Assembly (NCBI GenBank): GCA_024689605.1
Contig: JAILDD010000121.1
Coordinates: 1 to 14,905 of the forward strand
Reading direction: 5' to 3'
DNA from: Lachnospiraceae bacterium
GTDB taxonomy: Bacteria; Bacillota_A; Clostridia; Lachnospirales; Lachnospiraceae
DNA length: 14,905 nt
Both the position numbers and the translations under genes were made by a program. Shown in pieces: positions 7,680-14,415 of this stretch; position 1 is the first letter of the stretch, and every line of letters begins with the position of its first letter. The notes beneath the pieces were generated by a model that was not told the DNA's origin, did not search any database, and saw only the letters and a program-made list of their open reading frames with translations.

Positions 7680-7697
7680 ATAACAAGGGGGATGACC

Positions 7698-7937
7698 ATG
7701 AGACTGGATAAGTATCTGAAAGTATCAAGACTTATAAAAAGGCGTACGGTAGCCAATGAGGCCTGTGATGCCGGCAGGGTAATGATCGGCGGCAAGGTTG
7801 CAAGAGCCTCGGCTGAAGTGAAGCCCGGGGATGAGATTACAATATCTTTTGGCAATAAGGAGACAAAGGTAAGAGTTCTTTCCGTTACGGATGCCGTAAG
7901 GAAGGAAGAAGCAGCAGAGATGTTTGAGTACATTTGA
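7698..7937 (+). CDS. rqcP: S4-domain RNA-binding protein RqcP (YabO)
   Basis: This 79-residue protein is a bare S4 RNA-binding domain: MRLDKYLKVSRLIKRRTVAN, then the second part with ACDAGRVMIGGKVARAS and KPGDEITISF. RqcP (B. subtilis YabO, about 86 residues) works with RqcH on stalled 50S subunits in ribosome-associated quality control, adding C-terminal alanine tails to nascent chains. Start: ATG 7692 directly abuts the AAGGGGG ribosome binding site (7685-7691), so ATG 7698 with 6 nt spacing is used; this also gives the conserved MRLDK start. It lies between HU and divIC as in other Clostridia, but the yabP and yabQ genes that follow yabO in B. subtilis are missing. Confidence 0.9.
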   Translation: MRLDKYLKVSRLIKRRTVANEACDAGRVMIGGKVARASAEVKPGDEITISFGNKETKVRVLSVTDAVRKEEAAEMFEYI

Positions 7938-7951
7938 TGCTGCTACAAGAT

Positions 7952-7984
7952 ATAGTGGTTTACATAAGTGATGACCACTATTTT
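7952..7984 (+). terminator. Probable intrinsic terminator after rqcP
   Basis: ATAGTGGT (7952-7959) pairs with ACCACTAT (7974-7981) in an 8-bp stem with a 14-nt loop, running into TTTT (7981-7984). It is weaker than the terminator after HU, but is well placed just after the rqcP stop and before a new promoter. Confidence 0.65.
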
Positions 7985-8016
7985 AATCAAAAAGTCCTTA
8001 AAAAGCCCGAAAAACC

Positions 8017-8045
8017 TTGACTTAACGGCGTTTCGATAATATTAT
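8017..8045 (+). promoter_or_regulatory. Sigma-A type promoter of divIC
   Basis: TTGACT (8017-8022), 17 bp, TATTAT (8040-8045): one mismatch in each box. Transcription would start near 8052, giving a leader of about 90 nt. Within the leader 8064-8073 and 8082-8091 can form a U-A-rich 10-bp stem with two wobble pairs. This makes divIC a separate unit from rqcP. Confidence 0.75.
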
Positions 8046-8144
8046 GACACTGTATATGATGTTGTATTTTTTGCTTTTTTACGAAAAATATTTGTTACAT
8101 CTGACATAATATATGGGATATTTTGATAAAGGTGCGTTAGAGTA

Positions 8145-8492
8145 GTGGGTATTACTAAGGCTGCAGGAAAGAAAAAGAAGAAGAGCAAGGCGCTGTTCCT
8201 GAAAGAAAAAAATACGGGAGCAAAGTTTGTGAACTATGTTTTATTAATGTGTATAGCGCTTTTTCTCGGAATATTCTTTATGGTGATATCTTCACTGAGG
8301 CTGCAGAAGGCAGAGCTGGATGCAAAGCTTGATGATGTCAGGCTTGCAACAGATGCTGAGAGGGTGCGCACGGCGCAGCTTGATGAGCAGAAAGTATATA
8401 CGCATACCAAGGAATTCATAGAGGAACAGGCAAGGGAGACCTATGGTCTTCTGTATGACGGAGAGATACTTTTTGTCTGCGGGGAAGAGTGA
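8145..8492 (+). CDS. divIC: Septum formation initiator family protein (DivIC/FtsL-like)
   Basis: This is a 115-residue bitopic membrane protein of the divisome, which with FtsL and DivIB links the septal wall synthases. It shows a Lys-rich cytoplasmic N-terminus (KKKKKSKALFLKEK), one membrane segment (about residues 28-50), a coiled coil (RLQKAELDAKLDDVRLATD) and the conserved end of the family (FIEEQARETYGLLYDGEILF). The start is GTG 8145, with AAAGGTG (8128-8134) 10 nt upstream. Position between rqcP and tilS supports DivIC over FtsL. It has its own promoter and is followed by a terminator; spoIIE, which lies downstream of divIC in B. subtilis, is absent. Confidence 0.88.
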   Translation: MGITKAAGKKKKKSKALFLKEKNTGAKFVNYVLLMCIALFLGIFFMVISSLRLQKAELDAKLDDVRLATDAERVRTAQLDEQKVYTHTKEFIEEQARETYGLLYDGEILFVCGEE

Positions 8493-8497
8493 GAGTC

Positions 8498-8581
8498 GGA
8501 ACAGGCTGCCTGCTCCTTCGCTTTTGGGATATTAATAGTGTAAGATTATGCAGCCATACGGCATAGCCGCATGGCTGTTTT
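8498..8581 (+). terminator. Tandem hairpins and terminator after divIC
   Basis: The main terminator is CAGCCATACGGC (8551-8562), loop ATA, GCCGCATGGCTG (8566-8577), a 12-bp stem with one A-C mismatch followed by TTTT (8578-8581). Ahead of it, GGAACAGGC (8498-8506) and GCCTGCTCC (8508-8516) form another near-perfect inverted repeat just after the divIC stop, followed by a pyrimidine-rich stretch. The downstream hairpin is the convincing terminator; the upstream one may help or may protect the mRNA end. Confidence 0.8.
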
Positions 8582-8668
8582 GATGTTGCACCGCCTGTCG
8601 GATGCTGAAATCTATTTCAAAGAAAAAACGGCATGATCAGGCAGCGGGTGTTATGGCAGGGGAAGTTT

Positions 8669-9778
8669 ATGGCCGGACGGGATATAAGATTAAAAGTAAA
8701 TGACTTTATCGAAGAAAACGGACTGATAGCAGATGGGAGTACTGTGATCGCGGCGGTTTCGGGCGGTGCGGATTCACTGTGTCTTTTATATGTGCTGCAT
8801 GACATCATGGCGTCCGGAAAGAAAATGGAGATACGGGCAGTACATGTTAACCACCATCTGCGGGATGAAGCTGACATGGATGCAGGCTATGTAAAAGCGT
8901 GTTGCGAGAGCCTGGGGGTGCCGGTATCTGTTTATGATGTAGACGTAAAGGCTCGGATGCAGCGTGACGGAGCGTCCTGTGAGGAAGCGGGACGGATGCT
9001 CAGGTATGAGGTGTTTGCGGCGGAGGCGGAAAAGTCAGGCGGGCAAAATGCGCTCATTGCTGTGGCACACACTATGAACGACCGGGCTGAAACCATGCTC
9101 ATAAATATGTGGCGCGGAAGCGGTCTTAAAGGGCTGGCCGGCATTCCGGTCCGCAGGGGAAAGATCATCAGACCGCTGCTGTGCATAAGCCGGGAGGATA
9201 CGGAAAGATATCTTGATGAATGCGGCATATCCTACTGTATTGACAAAACAAATGAAGAAGACGAATACACAAGGAACCGGATAAGGCATCATATACTTCC
9301 GAAAGCAGAGGCTGCGGTTAACGGGCAGGCAATACTGCACATGAATGAAACAGCTGAACAGATCATGAAGGCAGAGGCCTTTATTGAAGCGGGAATAGAG
9401 ACAGCTTATGCGGAATGCGTGAGGGAGGAAAGCAAAAATGCCATGCCGGAGGAAGATGGCGCATTGCAGCCTTTTGAAAAGGCCGGGAAAAAGGATCCCT
9501 GCATGCTGTACATAGAAAAAAACAGCTTTCTTTCACTTCATGAATATATGCAGGAGCGGCTGCTGCTTAAGTGTATGGAAAGAGTCTGCGGAAAGGCAAA
9601 GGATATATCTGCCGTCCATGTGAAAGCATTAAAGGGGCTTTTTTCAAAAGGCCGGGGAAAGCGCCTGGACCTGCCGTATTTCATTACGGCAGTACGCAGA
9701 GACTGTTATGTGGTAATGTATCTTCAGCCGGACAAATTCATAGGAAAAAACAAGCCCGAAGCTAAAAAACATCATTAA
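8669..9778 (+). CDS. tilS: tRNA(Ile)-lysidine synthase
   Basis: TilS attaches lysine to C34 of the CAU-anticodon tRNA(Ile), letting it read AUA, an essential step. The product is 369 residues. The ATP PP-loop is VIAAVSGGADSLCLL (26-40); then AVHVNHHLR (57-65), AVAHTMNDRAETMLINMWRGSGLKGLAGI (131-159), IIRPLL and TRNRIRHHILP (201-211). The C-terminal domain ends KRLDLPYFITAVRRDCYVV. It is shorter than E. coli (432) or B. subtilis (472) enzymes, so part of the C-terminal tRNA-recognition region is reduced. Start: AGGGG (8658-8662) lies 6 nt before ATG 8669, while the in-frame ATGs at 8633 and 8653 have poor sites. No convincing promoter is seen between the divIC terminator and this gene. AUA codons are common in the surrounding genes, consistent with need for the enzyme. 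Confidence 0.93.
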   Translation: MAGRDIRLKVNDFIEENGLIADGSTVIAAVSGGADSLCLLYVLHDIMASGKKMEIRAVHVNHHLRDEADMDAGYVKACCESLGVPVSVYDVDVKARMQRDGASCEEAGRMLRYEVFAAEAEKSGGQNALIAVAHTMNDRAETMLINMWRGSGLKGLAGIPVRRGKIIRPLLCISREDTERYLDECGISYCIDKTNEEDEYTRNRIRHHILPKAEAAVNGQAILHMNETAEQIMKAEAFIEAGIETAYAECVREESKNAMPEEDGALQPFEKAGKKDPCMLYIEKNSFLSLHEYMQERLLLKCMERVCGKAKDISAVHVKALKGLFSKGRGKRLDLPYFITAVRRDCYVVMYLQPDKFIGKNKPEAKKHH

Positions 9779-9784
9779 AATATG

Positions 9785-9798
9785 TGCCGTGGATGGCA
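9785..9798 (+). repeat. Direct repeat / dyad, copy 1, upstream of hpt
   Basis: TGCCGTGGATGGCA, itself an inverted repeat TGCC-N6-GGCA, recurs with one change 56 bp downstream (9841-9854). This copy overlaps the -35 area of the candidate hpt promoter. It looks like an operator site; the protein that might bind is unknown. Confidence 0.5.
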
Positions 9799-9813
9799 GA
9801 AGCCACTGAATTA

Positions 9814-9822
9814 TGGTAGAAT
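9814..9822 (+). promoter_or_regulatory. Candidate extended -10 promoter of hpt-ftsH
   Basis: TGGTAGAAT is a TGn extended -10 with TAGAAT at 9817-9822. The hexamer 17 bp upstream (TGGCAG, 9794-9799) is a poor -35, as is common for extended -10 promoters. Transcription would start near 9829, between the two dyad copies. Confidence 0.5.
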
Positions 9823-9840
9823 AAAAACTCACGGTTTGTC

Positions 9841-9854
9841 TGCCGTAGATGGCA
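9841..9854 (+). repeat. Direct repeat / dyad, copy 2, upstream of hpt
   Basis: TGCCGTAGATGGCA differs from copy 1 (9785-9798) at one base in the central N6 and keeps the TGCC/GGCA arms. It lies just downstream of the predicted transcription start, where a bound protein would block elongation or allow looping with copy 1. Confidence 0.5.
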
Positions 9855-9914
9855 TTAGGGCATGACCGGTAATTGATGATCTGTGCGGTAACGGTATGAG
9901 TCGGAGGTGATTGC

Positions 9915-10439
9915 ATGGTAAAAGACGAGATATCTGTTCTGATAACGGAAGAAGAGATAGAGAAGCGGATAAGAGAAATGGGTGAGGAGATCAGCAAGGC
10001 CTATGAGGGCAGGGAAATACACCTTATCAGTATCTTAAAGGGCGGCGTGTTCTTCACATGTGAGCTGGCTAAGCGGATAACAGTTCCGGTGTCAGTGGAC
10101 TTTATGTCCGTATCAAGCTACGGCAGTTCCAAAGTGTCAAGCGGTGTAGTGAAGATCATCAAGGATCTTGATGAAACCATAGAGGGTAAGGATGTGCTGG
10201 TGGTCGAGGATATAATCGATACGGGTACCACGCTGAGCTACCTGATGGAAATGCTTGCCCAGAGGAGACCGGCAAGCCTTGCACTCTGTACGCTTATGGA
10301 TAAGCCTGAACGCAGGATCCACGAAGTAAAGGTAGATTATACAGGGTTCGAAGTACCCGATAAATTCATAGTGGGTTATGGTCTTGATTATGCCCAGCAT
10401 TACAGAAATCTTCCATACATAGGAGTGATAGAAAATTGA
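9915..10439 (+). CDS. hpt: Hypoxanthine phosphoribosyltransferase
   Basis: This purine-salvage enzyme makes IMP (and often GMP) from hypoxanthine or guanine and PRPP in the cytoplasm. The product is 174 residues, the normal bacterial length. Visible motifs are LISILKGGVFF (37-47), which forms the pyrophosphate-binding turn, SVSSYGSSKVSSG (65-77), the flexible loop, and the PRPP motif VLVVEDIIDTGTTL (94-107). The C-terminal base-binding part is VPDKFIVGYGLDYAQHYRNLPYIG. The ribosome binding site GGAGGTGAT (9903-9911) is an excellent match to the 16S tail. The stop overlaps the TTG start of ftsH, so the two are translationally coupled. In B. subtilis TilS and HprT have been reported to act together on ftsH expression, making the conserved tilS-hpt-ftsH order notable. 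Confidence 0.95.
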   Translation: MVKDEISVLITEEEIEKRIREMGEEISKAYEGREIHLISILKGGVFFTCELAKRITVPVSVDFMSVSSYGSSKVSSGVVKIIKDLDETIEGKDVLVVEDIIDTGTTLSYLMEMLAQRRPASLALCTLMDKPERRIHEVKVDYTGFEVPDKFIVGYGLDYAQHYRNLPYIGVIEN

Positions 10440-12241
10440 AAAATAAGTCAGGTTTATTAGTATATTTTATATTTGTGCTTCTGCTGGTGGGCGCTGCGCT
10501 TTGGATAAGTACCAGTGCAAAACCGCAGTCAGTCTATACCATGGATGAGTTCAAGACCGCGGTTAAGGATGGAAATGTAGTCTCGCTTACCATTGTCCAG
10601 AACAGGGAAGTTCCTACCGGTGTTGTGACAGTAGCATTCAATGATCACAGCAGCAACCGCTTCAATGTATCGGATGTGAATGATGTTGAGAAATACGCAG
10701 AGAAAAATGAAATTCCTTATCTTGTAAAGGATGTTCCGAAGGAAAGCTGGTTCGTTAAGTATGTGCTGCCTGCACTCATAGTTGTTGTTGCCATAGTATT
10801 TATCTATGCTATGATGAACGGTGCAGCGGCAGGCGGTGGAACCGGGGCACGCATGATGAATTTTGGCAAGAGCCGCGCGCAGCTTATCACGGATTCAAAG
10901 ATCACTTTCAAGGATGTTGCAGGTCTTATGGAGGAAAAGGAAGACCTGGATGAAATCGTGGATTTTCTGAGGGATCCTGATAAATACAATAAGCTGGGGG
11001 CACGTATACCTAAAGGTGTACTTTTAGAGGGACGTCCCGGTACCGGTAAGACTCTTCTTGCCAAAGCGATTGCCGGTGAGGCGCAGGTGCCTTTTTACTC
11101 CATATCCGGTTCTGATTTTGTGGAAATGTTCGTGGGTGTGGGTGCATCCCGCGTAAGGGATCTTTTTAGTGAGGCTAAGAAGAATGCACCCAGTATAATA
11201 TTCATAGATGAAATAGATGCTGTGGCAAGACGCAGAGGCACCGGCATGGGCGGAGGTCATGATGAAAGGGAACAGACTCTGAACCAGATGCTGGTGGAAA
11301 TGGATGGTTTCGGGATCAATGAGGGCATAATCGTGCTAGCTGCAACCAACCGTGTCGATATCCTTGATCCTGCGATAATGCGTCCGGGACGTTTTGACAG
11401 GAAGATCACAGTATCGGCGCCTGATGTGCGGGGAAGAGAAGAAATCCTCAAGGTTCATGGTGCCAATAAGCCGCTGGGATCGGATGTGAGTTATGAGGAG
11501 ATCGCCAGGACTACAGCAGGATTTACCGGAGCTGATCTGGAAAACCTCCTTAATGAGGCAGCCATCCGTGCGGCAAAGGAAAAGAGAGAATTCATTACGG
11601 ATGAGGATATAAAGAAGTCTTTCATAAAGGTAGGGATCGGAACCGAGCGGAAAAGCCGTCTTGTTTCCGATAAGGAAAAGAAGATCACAGCTTATCACGA
11701 AACGGGCCATGCGATCCTTTTCCACGTGCTGCCCCTGGTGGGACCTGTATATACCGTCTCGATTATTCCTACGGGTGCAGGAGCAGCAGGCTATACCATG
11801 CCTCTGCCTGACAGGGATGATATGTTTGCCACAAAGGCTGAGATAGAGCAGGATATAATGGTTACCTTAGGCGGACGGATAGCTGAGGAGCTTATCTTCG
11901 GGGATGTGACGACAGGCGCGTCCAATGATATCAAGAAAGCTACAAAAGCAGCAAGAAATATGGTAGTAAGATACGGTATGTCCGAGCTTGGCATGATAAA
12001 TTATGAAGAGGGCGATGAAGATGAAGTGTTCATCGGAAGGGATCTGGCACATACAAGGAGTTTCAGTGATACTAAGGCTGCCGAGATCGATGCCCAGGTC
12101 AAGATGATAATCGACAGGTGTTATGCAGAGGCCAGAAAGATACTTGAAGAGCATATGGATGTGCTTCATGCAGGAGCTGAGCTTCTTATAGAGAAGGAGC
12201 GCATCAACAGAGAGGAATTTGAGGCTCTTTTTGAAGAATAA
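10436..12241 (+). CDS. ftsH: ATP-dependent zinc metalloprotease FtsH
   Basis: FtsH is a membrane-anchored AAA+ hexamer that extracts and degrades membrane and short-lived cytoplasmic proteins. The product is 601 residues: TM1 (about 7-25), an extracytoplasmic domain, TM2 (about 109-130), the AAA module and the protease. The AAA module has Walker A GRPGTGKT (199-206), pore loop FVEMFVGVG (228-236), Walker B IIFIDEID (254-261), [15 protein letters not shown] (272-286) and the second region of homology [19 protein letters not shown] (304-322). The zinc site is HETGH (421-425) with Asp498 in TGASNDI as likely third ligand. Two departures from the usual sequence are Arg200 (normally Pro) and Thr423 (normally Ala). 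Start: TTG 10436 overlaps the hpt stop, with AGGAG (10421-10425) 10 nt upstream. A terminator follows at 12395-12427. Confidence 0.97.
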   Translation: MKNKSGLLVYFIFVLLLVGAALWISTSAKPQSVYTMDEFKTAVKDGNVVSLTIVQNREVPTGVVTVAFNDHSSNRFNVSDVNDVEKYAEKNEIPYLVKDVPKESWFVKYVLPALIVVVAIVFIYAMMNGAAAGGGTGARMMNFGKSRAQLITDSKITFKDVAGLMEEKEDLDEIVDFLRDPDKYNKLGARIPKGVLLEGRPGTGKTLLAKAIAGEAQVPFYSISGSDFVEMFVGVGASRVRDLFSEAKKNAPSIIFIDEIDAVARRRGTGMGGGHDEREQTLNQMLVEMDGFGINEGIIVLAATNRVDILDPAIMRPGRFDRKITVSAPDVRGREEILKVHGANKPLGSDVSYEEIARTTAGFTGADLENLLNEAAIRAAKEKREFITDEDIKKSFIKVGIGTERKSRLVSDKEKKITAYHETGHAILFHVLPLVGPVYTVSIIPTGAGAAGYTMPLPDRDDMFATKAEIEQDIMVTLGGRIAEELIFGDVTTGASNDIKKATKAARNMVVRYGMSELGMINYEEGDEDEVFIGRDLAHTRSFSDTKAAEIDAQVKMIIDRCYAEARKILEEHMDVLHAGAELLIEKERINREEFEALFEE

Positions 12242-12301
12242 TGCAAAGTTGCACAAAAACTTTTGCGAAATTTACTAAATTTTGTTCAATTTTGGAATAG
12301 C

Positions 12302-12329
12302 TTGAATATAGCTGCTTTGGTATTATACT
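12302..12329 (+). promoter_or_regulatory. Candidate promoter downstream of ftsH
   Basis: TTGAAT (12302-12307), 16 bp, TATACT (12324-12329); an overlapping TGGTATTAT (12318-12326) also reads as an extended -10. No gene starts before the terminator at 12395-12427, so a transcript would be a short noncoding RNA. It could equally be chance in AT-rich sequence. Confidence 0.35.
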
Positions 12330-12394
12330 GAATGTAACCCCCAATACATTTATAGTTTTTGCTATAACCCCATAAGAAAGAAATACCTTCTCTG

Positions 12395-12427
12395 AAAATG
12401 ACAGAACCTTTAAGGCCTGTCATTTTT
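12395..12427 (+). terminator. Intrinsic terminator (bidirectional form) downstream of ftsH
   Basis: AAAATGACAG (12395-12404) pairs with CTGTCATTTT (12417-12426), with an inner CCT/AGG extension, and ends in TTTTT (12423-12427). The A-run on the left makes it usable from both directions. It ends the hpt-ftsH unit about 150 nt after the ftsH stop. Confidence 0.85.
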
Positions 12428-12458
12428 ACTTTGTATTAAAATTTTGTGCGAATGTTCG

Positions 12459-12496
12459 CCGGATTGCGGGAGTTGCGTAGCAACGCAGCAATCCGG
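12459..12496. repeat. Strong isolated hairpin (9-bp outer plus 5-bp inner stem)
   Basis: CCGGATTGC (12459-12467) pairs with GCAATCCGG (12488-12496); inside, GTTGC (12472-12476) pairs with GCAAC (12480-12484) around a GTA loop, with an internal loop GGGA/GCA. No T-run follows, so it is not a standard terminator. A small palindrome GCGAATGTTCGC abuts it at 12448-12459. It lies between a terminator and the next promoter, suggesting a DNA-level element or a REP-like palindrome. Confidence 0.55.
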
Positions 12497-12537
12497 GTAT
12501 CGTACTTTCTTTATTATCTCCCCTCACATTTTTATTA

Positions 12538-12566
12538 TGTACAAATACCCCTTTAATCTGTATAAT
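12538..12566 (+). promoter_or_regulatory. Promoter of the NifU-like/GGGtGRT unit
   Basis: TGTACA (12538-12543), 17 bp, then a perfect TATAAT (12561-12566). Transcription would start near 12573, giving a leader of about 75 nt. The consensus -10 and the excellent ribosome binding sites of both genes point to strong expression. Confidence 0.65.
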
Positions 12567-12648
12567 ATGTATTCAGATGCTTTGTGTTCAAAGCGTGATT
12601 TGTTGTTCATTGATAAATCATTTTAAATCTAATAAGGAGGTCCAATAT

Positions 12649-13341
12649 ATGATTTATTCAACAGAAGTAAAGGCAATGTGTCCGGTTCACCAGGGCGTTC
12701 ACCACGGTGCAGCTCCCATACCGGAAGAGGCAAAATGGGTTAAGGCCAAGAAGGTAGAGGATATCTCCGGCTATACTCATGGTATCGGCTGGTGTGCTCC
12801 TCAGCAGGGCTGCTGCAAGCTTTCCTTAAATGTTAAGGACGGCATCATCCAGGAGGCTCTGGTTGAGACTATCGGCTGCTCAGGCATGACACATTCCGCA
12901 GCTATGGCAAGTGAGATCCTTCCCGGTCTTACAGTACTTGAGGCTCTTAATACAGACCTTGTATGTGATGCCATCAACACTGCTATGAGAGAACTTTTCC
13001 TTCAGATCGTTTACGGACGTACACAGAGTGCTTTCTCTGAGGACGGACTTCAGATCGGTGCAGGTCTTGAGGATCTTGGTAAGGGTGCTCGTTCAATGGT
13101 AGGTACTACTTACGGTACTCTTGAGAAGGGACCCAGATATCTGGAACTTACAGATGGTTATATCACACATCTGGCTCTGGACGAGGATGACGAGATCATC
13201 GGTTACAAATATATCAACTTCGGCAAGATGATGGATTTCATCAAGGCCGGTGAAGATGTTGTCAAGGCAGTCGAGAAGGCTTCCGGACAGTATGGACGTG
13301 TGGCAGATGCGGTCAGACTTATCGACCCTCGTAAAGAGTGA
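12649..13341 (+). CDS. NifU-like iron-sulfur cluster scaffold homologue, GGGtGRT partner
   Basis: This 230-residue protein resembles the NifU/IscU scaffold group. Candidate ligand cysteines are Cys49, Cys55 and Cys56 in GIGWCAPQQGCCKLSL and Cys77 in ETIGCSGMTHSAAMASE; Cys11 and Cys106 are others. A segment ITHLALDEDDEIIGYKYINFG precedes the helical C-terminus (DVVKAVEKASGQYGRVADAV). Proteins of this type, annotated as Fe-S cluster assembly scaffold proteins, are known as the regular neighbour of GGGtGRT proteins; the actual function is unproven. The frame continues upstream to 12577, but AAGGAGG (12634-12640) 8 nt before ATG 12649 fixes the start. The codons are strongly biased (ATC for nearly all Ile, one ATA). 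The GGGtGRT gene follows after 19 nt with its own AAGGAGG. Confidence 0.85.
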   Translation: MIYSTEVKAMCPVHQGVHHGAAPIPEEAKWVKAKKVEDISGYTHGIGWCAPQQGCCKLSLNVKDGIIQEALVETIGCSGMTHSAAMASEILPGLTVLEALNTDLVCDAINTAMRELFLQIVYGRTQSAFSEDGLQIGAGLEDLGKGARSMVGTTYGTLEKGPRYLELTDGYITHLALDEDDEIIGYKYINFGKMMDFIKAGEDVVKAVEKASGQYGRVADAVRLIDPRKE

Positions 13342-13360
13342 TTAAGGAGGATAATACACA

Positions 13361-14380
13361 ATGGCAAAATTTGAATCATATGAGAGAAGAGAAAAGCAGA
13401 TCCTTGCTAAGCTTAATGAGTACGGGATCAGCTCTATTGACGAAGCTGAACAGATTACAAAGGATGCAGGTTTGGATGTTTATCACCTTATCGAGGGTAT
13501 CCAGCCTATCTGTTTCGAGAATGCAAAGTGGGCTTATACTGTAGGTGCTGCTATAGCTATCAAGAAGGGATGCCGCAAGGCTGCTGATGCTGCAGCTGCT
13601 ATCGGTGAAGGCCTTCAGGCTTTCTGTATCCCCGGATCTGTTGCAGATACACGTAAGGTTGGTCTTGGCCATGGTAACCTGGGCAAGATGCTCCTTGAGG
13701 AAGACACAGAGTGTTTCGCATTCCTGGCAGGCCACGAGTCATTCGCAGCTGCTGAGGGTGCTATCGGTATCGCAGAGAAGGCTAACAAGGTTCGTCAGAA
13801 GCCGCTCCGCGTTATCCTTAACGGACTCGGCAAGGATGCTGCTCAGATCATTTCCCGTATCAACGGCTTTACCTATATCGAGACTGAGTATGATCCTTAT
13901 ACCAATACTGTAAAGGAAGTTTTCAGAAAGTGCTATTCCAAGGATCCTGAGTCACCTCGTGCAAAGGTTAACTGCTACGGCGCTAACGATGTTTGCGAAG
14001 GTGTTGCAATCATGTGGAAAGAAAACGTTGATGTTTCCATCACCGGTAACTCAACCAATCCTACACGTTTCCAGCATCCTGTTGCAGGTACCTACAAGAA
14101 GGAGCGTCTTGAGGCAGGCAAGAAGTATTTCTCAGTTGCTTCCGGCGGCGGTACAGGACGTACACTGCATCCCGATAACATGGCAGCAGGTCCTGCTTCC
14201 TACGGTATGACAGATACTATGGGACGTATGCACTCAGATGCTCAGTTCGCAGGCTCTTCTTCAGTTCCTGCACACGTTGAGATGATGGGGCTGATCGGAG
14301 CTGGTAACAACCCTATGGTTGGTATGACTGTTTCTACCGCAGTTTCCATCGAAGAGGCTGCAAAGGCAGGAAAGTTCTGA
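13361..14380 (+). CDS. GGGtGRT family protein
   Basis: This 339-residue protein carries the family-naming motif GGGTGRT at residues 262-268, followed by a conserved C-terminal half rich in Gly, Met and His (LHPDNMAAGPASYGMTDTMG, then GSSSVPAHVEMMGLIGAGNN). The N-terminus is helical (KFESYERREKQILAKLNEYG). Other Gly-rich turns are VGLGHGNLGKM (100-110) and AGHESFAAAEGAIG (123-136). Cysteines are at 51, 71, 89, 118, 191, 205 and 212. There is no signal peptide or membrane segment, so it is probably cytoplasmic. The biochemical function of the family is unknown to me; pairing with a NifU-like scaffold suggests a metal-cluster protein or client. Ile codons are about 20 ATC, 3 ATT and 1 ATA, and Arg is mostly CGT/CGC, unlike tilS or rnj nearby, marking very high expression. 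AAGGAGG (13344-13350) is 10 nt before the ATG. Confidence 0.93.
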   Translation: MAKFESYERREKQILAKLNEYGISSIDEAEQITKDAGLDVYHLIEGIQPICFENAKWAYTVGAAIAIKKGCRKAADAAAAIGEGLQAFCIPGSVADTRKVGLGHGNLGKMLLEEDTECFAFLAGHESFAAAEGAIGIAEKANKVRQKPLRVILNGLGKDAAQIISRINGFTYIETEYDPYTNTVKEVFRKCYSKDPESPRAKVNCYGANDVCEGVAIMWKENVDVSITGNSTNPTRFQHPVAGTYKKERLEAGKKYFSVASGGGTGRTLHPDNMAAGPASYGMTDTMGRMHSDAQFAGSSSVPAHVEMMGLIGAGNNPMVGMTVSTAVSIEEAAKAGKF

Positions 14381-14415
14381 TAATATATTGACGTAGTTTC
14401 AGAGAAGATTTTATG

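Larger units (their letters stand above)
12242..12648. other. Noncoding 407-base region between ftsH and the GGGtGRT unit
   Basis: No credible gene is present. In order it holds an AT-rich stretch with a promoter-like sequence (12302-12329), two AACCCC tracts flanking a small hairpin (TATAG 12352-12356, CTATA 12362-12366), a strong terminator (12395-12427), a short palindrome GCGAATGTTCGC (12448-12459), a strong hairpin (12459-12496), and the promoter and leader of the next gene (12538-12648). A small RNA of roughly 90 nt ending at the terminator is possible. Confidence 0.6.

Noticed and set aside
8633..8668. Earlier tilS start at ATG 8633
   Set aside because: Poor ribosome binding site; AGGGG 6 nt before ATG 8669 is much better and the extension is not part of the family.
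12448..12459. GCGAATGTTCGC as a LexA/DinR box
   Set aside because: The spacing is wrong: Gram-positive LexA boxes need GAAC-N4-GTTC, whereas this palindrome has only 2 bases between CGAA and TTCG.
12444..12626. A 60-codon frame from TTG with a Cys-rich start (CECSPDCGSC)
   Set aside because: No ribosome binding site, it runs through the strong hairpin and across the promoter of the next gene, and the Cys-rich part is simply the translated hairpin.
12577..12648. Longer N-terminus of the NifU-like protein
   Set aside because: The extra 24 codons cover the predicted leader and the AAGGAGG site that serves ATG 12649.
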